The notes: generated by a model from the letters alone, not told the origin. DNA of 64,000 bases from Actinomycetales bacterium (GCA_016710645.1 JADJVI010000050.1:124001-188000), one strand, 5' to 3'. Shown: positions 42,993-54,075, counted from the first letter of the stretch. Program-made: numbers and translations.

Positions 42993-44411
42993 GTGGTGCG
43001 GCACCATAGGCCAATGCGCTCCGCACCCCCCGGCCGACGATCGGCGCGTTCGCGCACGGCAGCAGCGCTCGTGGGGGTCGGCGCCCTCCTCGCGGTGGTG
43101 CTCACCGACGGGCACTCCGAGGGCTTCCGATCAGCCCTCGCTCTCGGCCGCACAGCGCAGGGGTATGCCGTGCCCGACCCCGGGTCGGACGCCGGCAACG
43201 GGCTGGTCGGCGGCGACACGCCCGCGCTGCAGTCCGCGAGTACCGGCGCTGCCCCAGCCGGGGGCGGCTCCCCCGGTCAAAACCTCGCTATTCCCGGCGA
43301 AGCCAAACCGTCGACCGACCCCTCGGCAGGGGCGTCCGGATCGTCGGGGGCGGTTGTCACTCGGTCTGCATCCGGTGACCCAACCGGCTCCACCGTTGGG
43401 CCAGCTCCCACCGGGTCGTCCACTTCGATCTCACCGACGACAGGGAGCGCCGGGACCACCACACCCCAACTCGCCTTCCTTGCGACGGCTGCCGGCACAC
43501 CGGCATACCGGCAGGCGAGCAACTCGGCCTTTCGACTGGACGTGCGGACAGCGCCACTGGACCCCACCTCCCCCGCCCGGCTGGCGCGCCTGCTCGCGCT
43601 GATCCAATCGACCCCGGCAGGGACGGCCGGGATGAACACCAGGGCGTGGAACTCCACTGTCCTCACCGTGCCGGCGGGCACCCCCACCACGGATGTCGCG
43701 TTCGGGTCATGCCCGTATGCCGCGCATCCGGACTTTTTCGCCGGGCGAGGGATCTTCCTCGGCGTTCCTATCCCGACCAATGCCACGCCAGGCCTCGGAG
43801 GCGATGGCGGGATGACGATCTACGATCCGGCCACCGGACGGCTCTGGGAGTTCTGGAAGGCCGCGAAGGTCAACGGGATGTGGACCGCCTGCTGGGGCGG
43901 GCGGATCGATGACGTGAGCACCAGCAGGGGCTATTTCGACCGGCCGTTCGGGTCGGCGGCGTCGAGTCTGGTCAATGCGGCGGGGATGGTCACCATCGCC
44001 GAGGCCCGTGCGGGGGTGATCCCGCATGCGTTGTCCATTGCGCTGCCGCAGACCAAGCTCCAGGTCGCCGTGTGGCCTGCGCAGCGCACCGACGGGCGCG
44101 ATACTCATCCAGATGCCATCCCCGAAGGTGCACGAATGCGTCTGGACCCCACGGTCAACGTCGACACCCTGCCGATGTCGCGCCTCGGGAAAGCCCTGGC
44201 GCGCGCCGCACAGAAATTTGGACTCCTTGTCGCCGACGTCTCTGAGGGCGTCGTGTTGGACGGTGAGTCCGGGCAACTGGACATCCAGGCGGGGCGCCGC
44301 GACCCATGGCTGAGCATCTACGATGCGTCGCGCTACGAGACGGGCGGCACGGTCCTCGACGGTTTCCCGTGGTCGCGCATTCAGTTCGTCGCGGACGGGT
44401 GGGGTCGCTGA
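42993..44411 (+). CDS. Secreted protein of the polysaccharide cluster, hypothetical family
   Basis: 472 aa from the GTG at 42993 (AGGAG nine bases upstream; ATG 43014 is an alternative). Signal anchor at about 19-38 (TAAALVGVGALLAVVL), then a 130-residue Ser/Gly/Thr/Pro linker, then a folded domain (about 170-472) with GDGGMTIYDPATGRLWEFWKA and GMWTACWGGRIDDVSTSRG, plus IPHALSIALPQTK. I know this pattern only from secreted hypothetical proteins near exopolysaccharide genes; the strand pattern could be a lectin or jelly-roll hydrolase fold, but this is a guess. It is convergent with the first minus-strand polysaccharide gene. Confidence 0.75.
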   Translation: MVRHHRPMRSAPPGRRSARSRTAAALVGVGALLAVVLTDGHSEGFRSALALGRTAQGYAVPDPGSDAGNGLVGGDTPALQSASTGAAPAGGGSPGQNLAIPGEAKPSTDPSAGASGSSGAVVTRSASGDPTGSTVGPAPTGSSTSISPTTGSAGTTTPQLAFLATAAGTPAYRQASNSAFRLDVRTAPLDPTSPARLARLLALIQSTPAGTAGMNTRAWNSTVLTVPAGTPTTDVAFGSCPYAAHPDFFAGRGIFLGVPIPTNATPGLGGDGGMTIYDPATGRLWEFWKAAKVNGMWTACWGGRIDDVSTSRGYFDRPFGSAASSLVNAAGMVTIAEARAGVIPHALSIALPQTKLQVAVWPAQRTDGRDTHPDAIPEGARMRLDPTVNVDTLPMSRLGKALARAAQKFGLLVADVSEGVVLDGESGQLDIQAGRRDPWLSIYDASRYETGGTVLDGFPWSRIQFVADGWGR

Positions 44412-44476
44412 CCCGTAACCGGGAGACGCGCAAGCAAACCCGGCCAGTCTCGGTCAGCGCAGAGCCACGAAGCGGC

Positions 44477-45445
44477 TCAGACGGCCATGGCCGGCACCCG
44501 CCGGTCGAGCACGTCGAGGTCGAGCAGCGGCGGCCGAGCGCGCTGGGTCACCCGATGGGATGCCGCGCCGTACAGGTCTTCGAGAGTCAGGTGGGCCGGA
44601 TCGCGCACGAGGGCCAGCCCCCGCTGAGTGACCTCGAACGCCGTCTGAACCTGGTGGTCGTCGACGTGTTCGCCGTAGCAGAAACGCCGCGGCAGCACGA
44701 CCGGGAACTGACCGGCATCCAAGGCGCCCAGCACCGCGCCGGTCCCGGCGTGCGTGACGACGACGTCGGCTTCGTGCACCGCGCGGTTCAACTCGGCATA
44801 CGGAACCGCCTCGCGAGCGTCGATCCCGAGCCCGGACACATCGGTGCTGCCGGTTTGCCACAGCACCTCGACATCCGCGGGCAGGATCTGCCTGATCCGC
44901 TCGACGGCGCGGCGGAAGCCATAGCGACCCTGGGTGCCTAGGGTGACCACGGCCCGGCGCAGCGGCTTGGGCGACGTCGCATCAGTCGAGTAGATGTCGA
45001 ACGGCGACCCTGCGAACCTCCAGCGGCCGCCGGCCCAGGACTCATGTTGGGTGAACAGATTCACCGCCGGCACCAGGGCGAGCAACGCGCCGGTCCGGCT
45101 CGGACCCACCGCGCGGGTCGCGCTCTCGATGTAGTAGGTCGGGATCCCCCGCATCGCCGCCTGCGGCAGGGCGGACAACGCCAATGACGCACCCGTGGAA
45201 ACCACCCGACTGACGTCGTAACGCCGGAAGATGGCGCTCACCGAGCGGGCATTGCTCATGACATGACCAACGTCGCGTGGGTCGGCAGGGCCGGTCCAAT
45301 GGACCGTCTCACCCGCCAACAGCGAGGCGGTCTGCGGGCTGCGAGTGGTCACCCAGACCACGTCGTCGTCGATGTCCAGGCGCGGCACCAACCGGTGCAA
45401 CTGGGTGATGTGTCCACCCTCGTTCGCCACGAGCAGAGTCGTCAC
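44477..45445 (-). CDS. Alg13/Alg14-like (GT28) glycosyltransferase
   Basis: 322 aa, GTG start. The N-terminal half resembles Alg14/PssD (LLVANEGGHITQLHRLVP, RVVSTGASLALSALP and PTYYIESATR), and the C-terminal half resembles Alg13/PssE and MurG (VVTLGTQGRYGF, EADVVVTHAGTGAVLGALDAGQFPVVLPRR, EHVDDHQVQTA). This is a fused form of a membrane-anchor/catalytic pair that transfers a nucleotide sugar to a lipid-linked intermediate in exopolysaccharide synthesis. It ends the minus-strand cluster. Confidence 0.9.
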   Translation of the reverse strand: MTTLLVANEGGHITQLHRLVPRLDIDDDVVWVTTRSPQTASLLAGETVHWTGPADPRDVGHVMSNARSVSAIFRRYDVSRVVSTGASLALSALPQAAMRGIPTYYIESATRAVGPSRTGALLALVPAVNLFTQHESWAGGRWRFAGSPFDIYSTDATSPKPLRRAVVTLGTQGRYGFRRAVERIRQILPADVEVLWQTGSTDVSGLGIDAREAVPYAELNRAVHEADVVVTHAGTGAVLGALDAGQFPVVLPRRFCYGEHVDDHQVQTAFEVTQRGLALVRDPAHLTLEDLYGAASHRVTQRARPPLLDLDVLDRRVPAMAV

Positions 45446-45570
45446 TAATGCATCCCCTCTTCACCCCAGCGACTGCCAGATCACCGGGTTCCCCATACGC
45501 CGACACCGCCCTAAGGCGTCAGCGCGCTGGCCAGGTCCCAATTCCTGACCAGTGATGCGTATGTGCCAGG

Positions 45571-45671
45571 CACACACGTTAAGACGGATGATAGCGGTCA
45601 TATCCCTCGCACTGCTAGGCGAAGGAATATGAATCTCACCTATTGCAGCGCATTACACTGAATTGACCGCT
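45571..45671. other. AT-rich intergenic segment in the polysaccharide cluster
   Basis: This stretch of about 100 bp is clearly less GC-rich than the neighbourhood (for example TATTGCAGCGCATTACACTG). It lies in the 226-bp gap between the flippase and Alg13/14-like genes and probably holds the promoter of the latter. Low GC here could also be a trace of horizontal transfer. Confidence 0.4.
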
Positions 45672-46898
45672 CTATCCTTTATGTCCCATATTGGACGATT
45701 TCAGCGCTATTCGGTGCAGCCCCAACTGGGCCACGAAGGTCAGCGCCGCCATCGCGGCCCAGCCCGTCAGAGCCCCTCGCGGCTCGCTCGCTGCCCACAG
45801 CATCGGGATGGCACACAGGACCGCCCGAGCCACGCTCCACCACGCCTGGGTGTCGACCCGGCCGAGGAGCACCAGCGTCTGCGAGACCGGGACACACCAG
45901 AACATCGAGCCGAAGTACAGCAGCGCGGCCACGAGGACCGACCCAGCGGCCGACCACTGGGGACCCAACAGCGGGACCAGGACGAGCACGGCATACGTGG
46001 CCCCTCCCAAGAGCAACACCATCCCGGCTGCGAGCAGCAGAGTCCACCGGGCGTGGTAGCGACGCAATTGCGGCAGCTCGCGGCGGCGGATCATCCCGGC
46101 GGCATGTCCGAGGTAGATCGGGCCGAACGTGCTGTTGAGCGTGGACACCACGGGCATGAGGAAGCGGGCGACCAACGCCCAGGCACCTGCCACCTCGACA
46201 GCGCCAACGGCGGGGAGGACCAGCATGGGCAGGGCACCAGCCAGCGAGACCAGCACGTTGCTGCCCGGCTGCCAGCGGGTCTCGGACCGCAGAACCCGCC
46301 ACTCGGCCCACGAACTTCGTCCCCACCACAGCGAGCGGTCGCCGGTCGCGCGCAGAAGGACCACCAGTCCCAGCACGAGCGAGATGAGCCAGGGGATCGT
46401 GATGATGACGAAGCCCGGCAACCCGATGGCCAGGAAGAGCAGGATGAGGGCGGCGTTCGACAGTCCCTGAGTTGCTCGGCTGTGGGCTAACAAGTGCTGT
46501 TGCTGACGACGCAAGACCACGCCCTGGACGAGTTGCAGGCCGCCGGTCACCGCCGCGCCGACCCCTCCCAACCCCAGCAGCAGACCCAAACGGTGCTGGC
46601 CCATCACGGCAGCGAGGGCTGCAGCGAGGGTGATCAGCGCCAGCACCATCCAGAGGACGGCCAGGCCGGCCCGGGAGATCTCGTGGGCTCGGTCTTCCTC
46701 GACCACCGTGGTCCGTGACTCGGCGGCCCACGTGTTGAACGTGGCGACCACGGCCGTGACGCTCGTGACGACGCCGTAGTCGGCGAAGTCCCTGGCCGTG
46801 GTGGCCCGGGCGGCTGCTGCGATGGCCCCCAGCACGGCGACCTGGGCGAGAACCGTGGAGCCGAGCAGTTGCCCGACCAGACGCAGCTGCCGACTCAC
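45672..46898 (-). CDS. Polysaccharide flippase (Wzx-like)
   Basis: 408 aa with about 12 membrane helices and few charged loops; the opening (RLVGQLLGSTVLAQVAVLGAIAAAARATTARDFADYG) is typical of Wzx/MATE-type polysaccharide transporters. It moves lipid-linked oligosaccharide across the membrane. The GTG overlaps the stop of the TupA-like gene (GTGA). It stands next to Wzy-, Wzz- and glycosyltransferase-type genes. Confidence 0.88.
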   Translation of the reverse strand: MSRQLRLVGQLLGSTVLAQVAVLGAIAAAARATTARDFADYGVVTSVTAVVATFNTWAAESRTTVVEEDRAHEISRAGLAVLWMVLALITLAAALAAVMGQHRLGLLLGLGGVGAAVTGGLQLVQGVVLRRQQQHLLAHSRATQGLSNAALILLFLAIGLPGFVIITIPWLISLVLGLVVLLRATGDRSLWWGRSSWAEWRVLRSETRWQPGSNVLVSLAGALPMLVLPAVGAVEVAGAWALVARFLMPVVSTLNSTFGPIYLGHAAGMIRRRELPQLRRYHARWTLLLAAGMVLLLGGATYAVLVLVPLLGPQWSAAGSVLVAALLYFGSMFWCVPVSQTLVLLGRVDTQAWWSVARAVLCAIPMLWAASEPRGALTGWAAMAALTFVAQLGLHRIALKSSNMGHKG

Positions 46899-47779
46899 CT
46901 GAGGTGCTCGGGCAGCGTCCAGAGCGACCCGAGGTACTCGTCGAACGCATACGGAACGAACCGTGAGGTGCCGGCGCCCGGATAAGGGCTGAACTCACCG
47001 AACCACACTGCGCCATCGACGTCGTAGAGGTCGATCCGGATGAAATCCCACCCGGCGGATAGACGTCGGGCAATCTCCAGCATCAGGTCGAGCCGCTCCG
47101 GTCGAGGCACCGGGTCATTGCGCCACTTGGCGCTGCGGCCGGGCAGCAGCTCCCACTCGGGGGTGTAGTGGCAGAGGCTGTGCGCGTCACTGAACCGTTC
47201 GGTGTGCACCTGGATGACCCGCGGTTCACCGTCGAAGCACAGGAGTTTGTAGTCGGCCGGCGTGCCACCACCGGGCAGACGCCCCTCCAGCAGATATCGC
47301 GTCGGGATCTGGGTGTAGGCCCATTCGCCCAACAGCTCACCGGGAGCGCTCGATCGCCAGGCCTGAGCCCGGCGGATGATCTCTTCCCGGGAGCGTCCGT
47401 CCGGGCCGAAGACGACGGTGCCGGTGCCGTTGTTGGGTTTGAGCACCCACGGTCCCACGGCCTGAAGGTCGGGCAGATCCTCGAGGCTGTCGCCCTGCCA
47501 CAACAGCTCGGGAAGCCGCATCATCGCAGGGTCGGGCACGCGCTCTCTGGCCAGCCGTCGCATCTCGAGCTTGTCGGAGAAGTCGACGAGCATCTGGCGG
47601 CGATCATGCAGGATCCGCCAGTTGATCTTCTCGCTGAACCCGTGCGGGTCACGCAGATCCGGCCACCGGCGATGCCTGGCCAGGAAGAGAAACCTCCTCC
47701 GGGCAGGCACCGGGAGCAACGAGGCCACCCGCCAGTAGAGCGGACGAAACGTCTTGCGCGCCTTCGCCACGATCGTCAT
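46895..47779 (-). CDS. ATP-grasp TupA-like glycosyltransferase, second copy
   Basis: 294 aa; ATG 47779 (longer reading upstream is Arg-rich and unlikely). Family features: FSEKINWRILHDRRQMLVDFSDK, a Lys/Asn-rich ATP-grasp region (PWVLKPNNGTGTVVFGPDGRS), YKLLCFDGEPRVIQVH, and DFIRIDLYDVDGAVWFGEFSPYPGAG, holding the metal Asp and Glu. TupA makes teichuronopeptide; relatives occur in polysaccharide clusters. It is a paralog of the next gene (roughly half identical), a probable tandem duplication. Confidence 0.88.
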   Translation of the reverse strand: MTIVAKARKTFRPLYWRVASLLPVPARRRFLFLARHRRWPDLRDPHGFSEKINWRILHDRRQMLVDFSDKLEMRRLARERVPDPAMMRLPELLWQGDSLEDLPDLQAVGPWVLKPNNGTGTVVFGPDGRSREEIIRRAQAWRSSAPGELLGEWAYTQIPTRYLLEGRLPGGGTPADYKLLCFDGEPRVIQVHTERFSDAHSLCHYTPEWELLPGRSAKWRNDPVPRPERLDLMLEIARRLSAGWDFIRIDLYDVDGAVWFGEFSPYPGAGTSRFVPYAFDEYLGSLWTLPEHLR

Positions 47780-47882
47780 CGCCGCCCCCAGCCCAGCACC
47801 GCGCACCAATCGACCCTCACGTACGTCCCCCTCTTCGACTCCGACACACAATCTCCCCACAACAGCACCGCCGGCGGGCCGC

Positions 47883-48838
<956 letters not shown>

Positions 48839-48842
<4 letters not shown>

Positions 48843-50812
48843 GGTCGGCGCCTGTGCGCTGGCCAGCGTCGGGCGGCCAGGGCGGCCGCGACCACCGTCT
48901 GGGCTCCCAGCACCGGGGCCCACCGAACACCGTGCGGGCGACGCATCACCTGGACCGCGGTGCGCAGCACCGCAGCGGGGCGCCCGGCACGGGTGAGCTC
49001 GCGGGCTACCGACCCCACGAGGTAGCCGCTGCCGAGCTTCGGGTCCAGCCGGTCGACCCGGTGGACCCACGTCTGGGTCTTGTACTCGGCCCGGGCGCGG
49101 TCCCGGCCTGGGGCGGCAACGACATCGACCCCCACGTGCGAACTCTGGTGCACCACCGCACCCTGTCGCTCCGCGGTGAGCAGCCACCAGGTGTCCTCGC
49201 TGGCCATCAGCTCGGTGTCCATCGGCACCTGCGCGACCTTCCGCCGGAACACCAGGGTCGGGGTCATGATCCGACGGCACCGGCTGGCCCACACGCTCGG
49301 TCCGTAGAAATACTCGGCGACGGTGCGACCGGACAGCAGCTCGACCGGCTCCACCCGGGATCGACCGTCGGGATAGTGCACCAGGCCCCGGCTCGCATAG
49401 ATCGAGACATCGGGCCGCTGCTCGAAGACGGCCAGGGCGTCCAGCAGGTGCCCCGGCCGCCAGGTGTCGTCGTCGTCCAAGAAGGCGATGACCTCGCCGG
49501 TGGCCGTCTGCATGCCGAGGTTTCGGGCAGCAGCCGCACCTTCCCGTCCTCCGGTGTGGACGAGGACGACGCCCGCGGGCATCGACTCAGCGGTGATCAT
49601 CTCGCCGGAGTCATCGACGACGATCACCTCGACGGGTACGCCTTGGGCCTGCGCAGACGCGACGGCGGCAGGCAACGAGGCCCGGCCTAGGGTCGGGATG
49701 ATGACGCTGACCTGCGCTGCAGATCCGGTATGCCGGGTGGTCGCCACCCCGGCGGCCCGGTCCCACACCTGGGCCAACCGCTCGGCCATGACCGTGTTGC
49801 TGTAGCCCTGGGCCCAGCGGTCGCGGGCGGCCATTCCTTTTCGGGTCCGCAGCACCGGGTCGTCCATGAGCTCCGCCAAAGCCCGGGCGACGGGCGCTGG
49901 GTCGCCGGGGGGTAGGAGTGATCCGACGCTGTCGTCGACGGCGTCGGCGATTGATCCGACCGCGGTCGAGACGCAGGGGAGTCCGGCCGACATGGCCTCC
50001 AGCAGGACCATGGGCAAGCCCTCGGCCCGGCTGGGCAGGCACAGAATGTGCGACGAACGGTATGCCTCGTCACGGTCGGCCGGCGTCAGATTGCCAGGGG
50101 CCTGGACTCGGCCGCCGAGTTCTGCGCCCAGCCGGGCGATGTCCTTGACCAGGTCACCCTCCGGCGTGGGGCCACACAACAAGGCCTGCCAGTCGGGACG
50201 GCCTGGCAGCACGTCGGCCAGGGCTTCCAGGAGCACGTCAACGCCCTTGCGGCGGGTCACCTCACCCACGAACAGGATGGTCAGTGGCCTTGATGCCTCG
50301 CGCGCGACGTCGTCGTAACCGACATCGGGCACGCCGTTGGCGACCACGGTCACCGACTCCGCGGGAACCGCGAGCTTCTGCGACACCACGTCCCGCCAGT
50401 AGTCGCCGAGCACGATGATGCCGCTCGCGCCGCGATAGGCACGGGCCAGCCTCGCCCGCAAGATCGGAGTCAACGAGTCGACGAAGGCGTCGAAGGTGGC
50501 TCCATGCAGGTGGATGACATACGGCAGGCCACGCCACCGCGCGGTCTCGCACAGCACGATCTTGCGCAACACGCTTCCCCCGGACGCCATGTGCACGTGC
50601 AGGACGTCCGCGTCGGTCCGCAGCACCGTCGTGACAGCGGGAGGGAAGGCTCGGTAGCCCAGGGGTCCCTGGCCGCCACCGCTGTCGAGAACGGTGACCT
50701 CCCAGTCACCGCATGCCCCGGCAGCAGCCGCCTCCTGCAGCACCCGCGTGACCGTGGCCATGCCCCCGCTGATGTGCGGAGGTGGTCCGACGACCAATAC
50801 CCGACGGGTCAT
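48839..50812 (-). CDS. GT4-GT2 fusion glycosyltransferase
   Basis: 657 aa. Residues 1-355 form a GT4-type GT-B enzyme (VGPPPHISGGMATVTRVL, LFVGEVTRRKGVDVLLEAL, LPSRAEGLPMVLLEAMSAGLPCVST, the EX7E region). Residues 370-600 form a GT2-type GT-A enzyme (VSVIIPTLGRASLPAAV, GGREGAAAARNLGMQTATGEVIAFLDDDDTW, with DDDD as metal site). One polypeptide could thus add two sugars in sequence. ATG and stop overlap both neighbours, showing tight coupling with the polymerase gene and TupA-like gene. Confidence 0.92.
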
Positions 50813-52746
50813 GACCGGCTCGCTTCTTGACGGCGCCGACGCACGTCATGCCGGGCTCGACGGTGAGCAATGAGCACCCATCCGGCCAGTCCGGCTGCCG
50901 CACCCGCCACTGCACGGACCACGGCGGGCAGGGCGGGGGTGTGCGTCTCGATCCCCGGCACCACGGCATACTCGACGCCGCTGCCGGAGATCCGCGCGGC
51001 GGTGGCCGCCGTGGTGGCGAGCTGAGTCGCTGTGGCCGCTGCCACCCCAGGCTCGGCCGCTGTCACCGTGACCGATACGGTGACGTCGTCGCGCCGGGTC
51101 ACCACACTGCGCACCGAGGGTGGAACAACCGTGTCGCGAGACTGCCCGACCTCCTCGTCGAGCAGGGACTTGGCGGAAACCGCCGCGTCCAGAGCCACCC
51201 GTTCGGCATAGTCAGCGGCGCCGCCGAGAGCCTGGGGCACGACGACAATGTTGGCCGAGGCGGTCACGAGCCGGGCCGCAGGCACCCCCGCCAGCAGTCC
51301 CGCCGTGACCCCCAACGCCACGAGGCCGGCCGCCAGAACTCCACTCCGACGCAACGCTCGACCGGTGGCTGCCGTGAGCTCCTGGGCAGCCTGTCGTTGC
51401 CGGCGGGTGCGGGTGTCGAGATCGGTGGGCTCCGGCAGGGTGCCGGTCCAGGTGCCGCGTTCCGTGGCAGGAAGCGCCCCGGCCACGGCCAGCAAGGGGA
51501 CCAACGGCCAGCCGTAGCCGTAGCCGAAGGTGAGCACGGCTTCCGTCGCGAAGAAGAAGGACGAGCCGACGAAGACCAGAGCGATGACGGCGCCGGCCCA
51601 GGACACCGTGCGGTACCACAACATCCCCACGGCCAAGGCGTAGAGGAACAACCCGATCAGACCGGTCCGGGTCAGCACATAGGGGATCTGGCCGTGTTCG
51701 GTGCCCATGAGGAAGGGTGCGTGGCCTTGGTAGAACAGCTGCTGGAGGGCTTGCAACCCCGGCCCCAGCAAAGGGGTGTCCATGAAGATCTCGCGCAGCC
51801 CGGCATACACGCTGCCGCGTTCGGTGAGCCCTGTCGGCGGAAGCGCGACGAGCACGAACAGCGAGGCCAACGATCCGACGATAGGAGCGAGGGCCGTGAG
51901 CCGCACGATGGGGCGCAGCGTGGCGAAGACTCCGCCAGGAGTGCTCCACGCGATCTGCGAGCGCTCGTCCGACGAGAGCACGAGCATGCGACGCAACAGG
52001 ACGTAGGCAAGCAGGGCCCCGAGGAAGGCGAGGTAGCCCGCCCGACTTCCGGTGAGGTAGAGCAGCGTGGTGAGGGACAGCAGCCCGTAGATCCGCGCGG
52101 CTCCCGAACGCAAGAACGCCACAGTGGGGGTCAAGGCCACGACATACATGGCCAGGCCGTTCTCGGCCCAGAAGACCCCGGTCAGCAGACCGCCGGCGAT
52201 CGTGCACTTGTCGGCTCGGCACGGCAACCAGGTGTCGGGCAGCGGCGTGATGAAGGAGTAGGCCAGTATGACGGTGGCCACGGCGATGGTGAATTGTCCG
52301 TAGATTCGCAAGACCTCACGGGACCACGGGATGAACCCTGCGCCGATCAGCACGACCGCGCCGACCAGGGCATCGAGGACGAGCCGATCCTGGTCGCGAC
52401 CGAGCGCCGCGAGGAAGCCCACGACCCCGAGCGCCGCCGCCCAGGTAAGGCTGCCGCGCCCGGCATACAAGCCTCTCGCGATGACCGCGATCGCCAGCGA
52501 CACGGTGATCACGCTGAAGGTGACGATGGTCAACTGCGACGCACTGCCACCGCCGACCGACACGGACACACCATTGGCGTCGTAGGTCTGATACGCCCGG
52601 TTGATCACGCGGCTGGCGACCACCGCGAGGAAGGGTCCTGCGGCAGCCGACAACAACAGGAGCTTGGACAGCAGGATGTCGGTGCCGAGGTCGCGAGCGC
52701 GCCGGGGCGCCGCACCCACCGTGGCGGCCGTGGCGGCCATGGTCAT
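50809..52746 (-). CDS. O-antigen ligase/polymerase (Wzy-like) with Wzz-like tail
   Basis: 645 aa. Residues 25-470 carry about 11 membrane helices with the Wzy/WaaL-type big extracellular loop (LPPTGLTERGSVYAGLREIFMDTPLLGPGL). From about residue 480 the sequence changes: a helix (SGVLAAGLVALGVTAGLLAGV), a periplasmic-type beta/alpha stretch (RDDVTVSVTVTAAEPGVAAATATQL) and a last helix (VVRAVAGAAAGLAGWVLIAHRRAR), the layout of a chain-length regulator (Wzz). A fusion of polymerase and length regulator is unusual. It overlaps both flanking genes. Confidence 0.85.
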   Translation of the reverse strand: MTMAATAATVGAAPRRARDLGTDILLSKLLLLSAAAGPFLAVVASRVINRAYQTYDANGVSVSVGGGSASQLTIVTFSVITVSLAIAVIARGLYAGRGSLTWAAALGVVGFLAALGRDQDRLVLDALVGAVVLIGAGFIPWSREVLRIYGQFTIAVATVILAYSFITPLPDTWLPCRADKCTIAGGLLTGVFWAENGLAMYVVALTPTVAFLRSGAARIYGLLSLTTLLYLTGSRAGYLAFLGALLAYVLLRRMLVLSSDERSQIAWSTPGGVFATLRPIVRLTALAPIVGSLASLFVLVALPPTGLTERGSVYAGLREIFMDTPLLGPGLQALQQLFYQGHAPFLMGTEHGQIPYVLTRTGLIGLFLYALAVGMLWYRTVSWAGAVIALVFVGSSFFFATEAVLTFGYGYGWPLVPLLAVAGALPATERGTWTGTLPEPTDLDTRTRRQRQAAQELTAATGRALRRSGVLAAGLVALGVTAGLLAGVPAARLVTASANIVVVPQALGGAADYAERVALDAAVSAKSLLDEEVGQSRDTVVPPSVRSVVTRRDDVTVSVTVTAAEPGVAAATATQLATTAATAARISGSGVEYAVVPGIETHTPALPAVVRAVAGAAAGLAGWVLIAHRRARHDVRRRRQEASRS

Positions 52747-53360
52747 CGCTGCGGTGCGGAGTGGGACCCCTCTCGCACCACCCAGCGCAGCAGCCCCACC
52801 AGGAAGGCGAGCACGAGGCCGGCGAGGAGGCCACCCGCGACGGCCGTCACCAGGCCACGCGCCACCGCCTGGACCGGCGCATCGGAGGGGGTGACGACGG
52901 TGAGCGTCACGGGAGCCGTGCTCTTGCCCCGCGTCTCAAGCGCCTCGACCTCGGTCTTGGTCTTGGTGGCCAGCGCATCGGCAAGACTCCGAGCACCCTC
53001 GGGGGTGGAGTCGGTGACGTTGATGACGAGCCACATCGAGTCACTCGGGACATCGACGGTGACCCGAGCGGCCAGGGCGGCCGGATCGATGCCCTTGGCC
53101 TTGGCCACTTCGCCCAGCACGCGCTCAGAGGTGACGAGGGCTGGATAGGACCGGACCTGCAGCTTCATATAGCTGGAACCGGCTGCCAGCTCACCAGCAG
53201 AGCCGGTCGCCGTGACCGCGGCGAAGACCTGCGCGCGCGCGACGTATTGCGACCCCCCACGCATGGCGTAGCCCAATCCCGCGGCAGCCCCGAGCAGCGC
53301 ACCCACCAGCAGCAGCACCCACGCACCCCTCAGGACGCGCATCAGGGTGTAGACATTCAT
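52743..53360 (-). CDS. Wzz-like chain-length determinant
   Basis: 205 aa; ATG 53360 preceded by TAGGGGGAAT. Two membrane helices flank an extracellular domain: RGAWVLLLVGALLGAAAGLGYAMRG near the start and LVTAVAGGLLAGLVLAFLVGLL near the end. The middle (KGIDPAALAARVTVDVPSDSMWLVINVTDSTPEGARSLADALA) is the typical Wzz/CapA pattern. It controls polysaccharide length. Together with the Wzz-like tail of the polymerase there are two length-control domains in this cluster. It is the first gene of the minus-strand operon. Confidence 0.88.
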   Translation of the reverse strand: MNVYTLMRVLRGAWVLLLVGALLGAAAGLGYAMRGGSQYVARAQVFAAVTATGSAGELAAGSSYMKLQVRSYPALVTSERVLGEVAKAKGIDPAALAARVTVDVPSDSMWLVINVTDSTPEGARSLADALATKTKTEVEALETRGKSTAPVTLTVVTPSDAPVQAVARGLVTAVAGGLLAGLVLAFLVGLLRWVVREGSHSAPQR

Positions 53361-53595
53361 ATTCCCCCTACTTTTCCGTCCGCCAGCAGCGTTTGGCGAC
53401 CCGATGGCAGTCCCTGTTGCCGATCGAGCGAACGCACCTACGCCTGTGCCCCTGGTCGAACCCCTCAATGTGTTCAGGGTACATGCTGGCGTATTGATCG
53501 CTTCGCCGGGAAGTGATTCGGGTCAATCTGCCCGTATCAACCACGAATCACTGAACGAGCGCTGACGCCGTCAACGGCTGCCGGGGGCCGGTCAG

Positions 53596-54075
53596 TCAGA
53601 CCAGCGCCGCTTCGATGTCGGGCGCGATGCTGCTCGGCGACACGGTGGGGGCATAACGCTTGATGACCTGACCGTCGCGGCCGATGAGGAACTTGGTGAA
53701 GTTCCACTTGATCGCGCTGCCGAGCAGGCCACCCTTCTGCGAGCGCAACCATTGCCACAGCGGGTGGGCGCCGTCGCCGTTGACCTCGACCTTGGCAAAC
53801 ATCGGGAAGGTCACGCCGTAGTTGACGTGGCACACCTCGCTGATCGCGTCGGCATCGCCCGGCTCCTGCCCGGCGAACTGGTTGCACGGGAAGCCGAGCA
53901 CCACCAGCCCCTGCTCGCCGAAGCGCTGGTTGAGCTCCTCCAACTCGGTGAACTGCGGCGTGAACCCGCACTTGGAGGCGGTGTTGACGACGAGCACCAC
54001 CTGGCCCGCATAGTCGGCCAGCGCCTTCTCCTCGCCGGCGAGGGTGGTGGCGGTGAAGTCGTGAAGGCTGCTCAT
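53596..54075 (-). CDS. Glutathione-peroxidase-family thiol peroxidase
   Basis: 159 aa; AGGAG seven bases before the ATG. Active-site residues of the family: Cys in VNTASKCGFTPQ (Cys, not selenocysteine), GFPCNQFAGQEPG (Gln and a second Cys as resolving thiol) and KWNFTKFLIGRDG (Trp and Asn). It reduces peroxides, probably with thioredoxin rather than glutathione, since actinobacteria use mycothiol. Stands alone, between the polysaccharide operon and the 54-60 kb cluster. Confidence 0.95.
   Translation of the reverse strand: MSSLHDFTATTLAGEEKALADYAGQVVLVVNTASKCGFTPQFTELEELNQRFGEQGLVVLGFPCNQFAGQEPGDADAISEVCHVNYGVTFPMFAKVEVNGDGAHPLWQWLRSQKGGLLGSAIKWNFTKFLIGRDGQVIKRYAPTVSPSSIAPDIEAALV

Noticed and set aside
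44412..44476. Possible terminator between convergent genes
   Set aside because: Only short, interrupted complementarity is visible; too weak to list.
50827..53148. Plus-strand frame of 773 codons opposite the Wzy-like gene
   Set aside because: Hydrophilic shadow of the high-GC membrane gene with many Arg, Gly and Gln; no family features.
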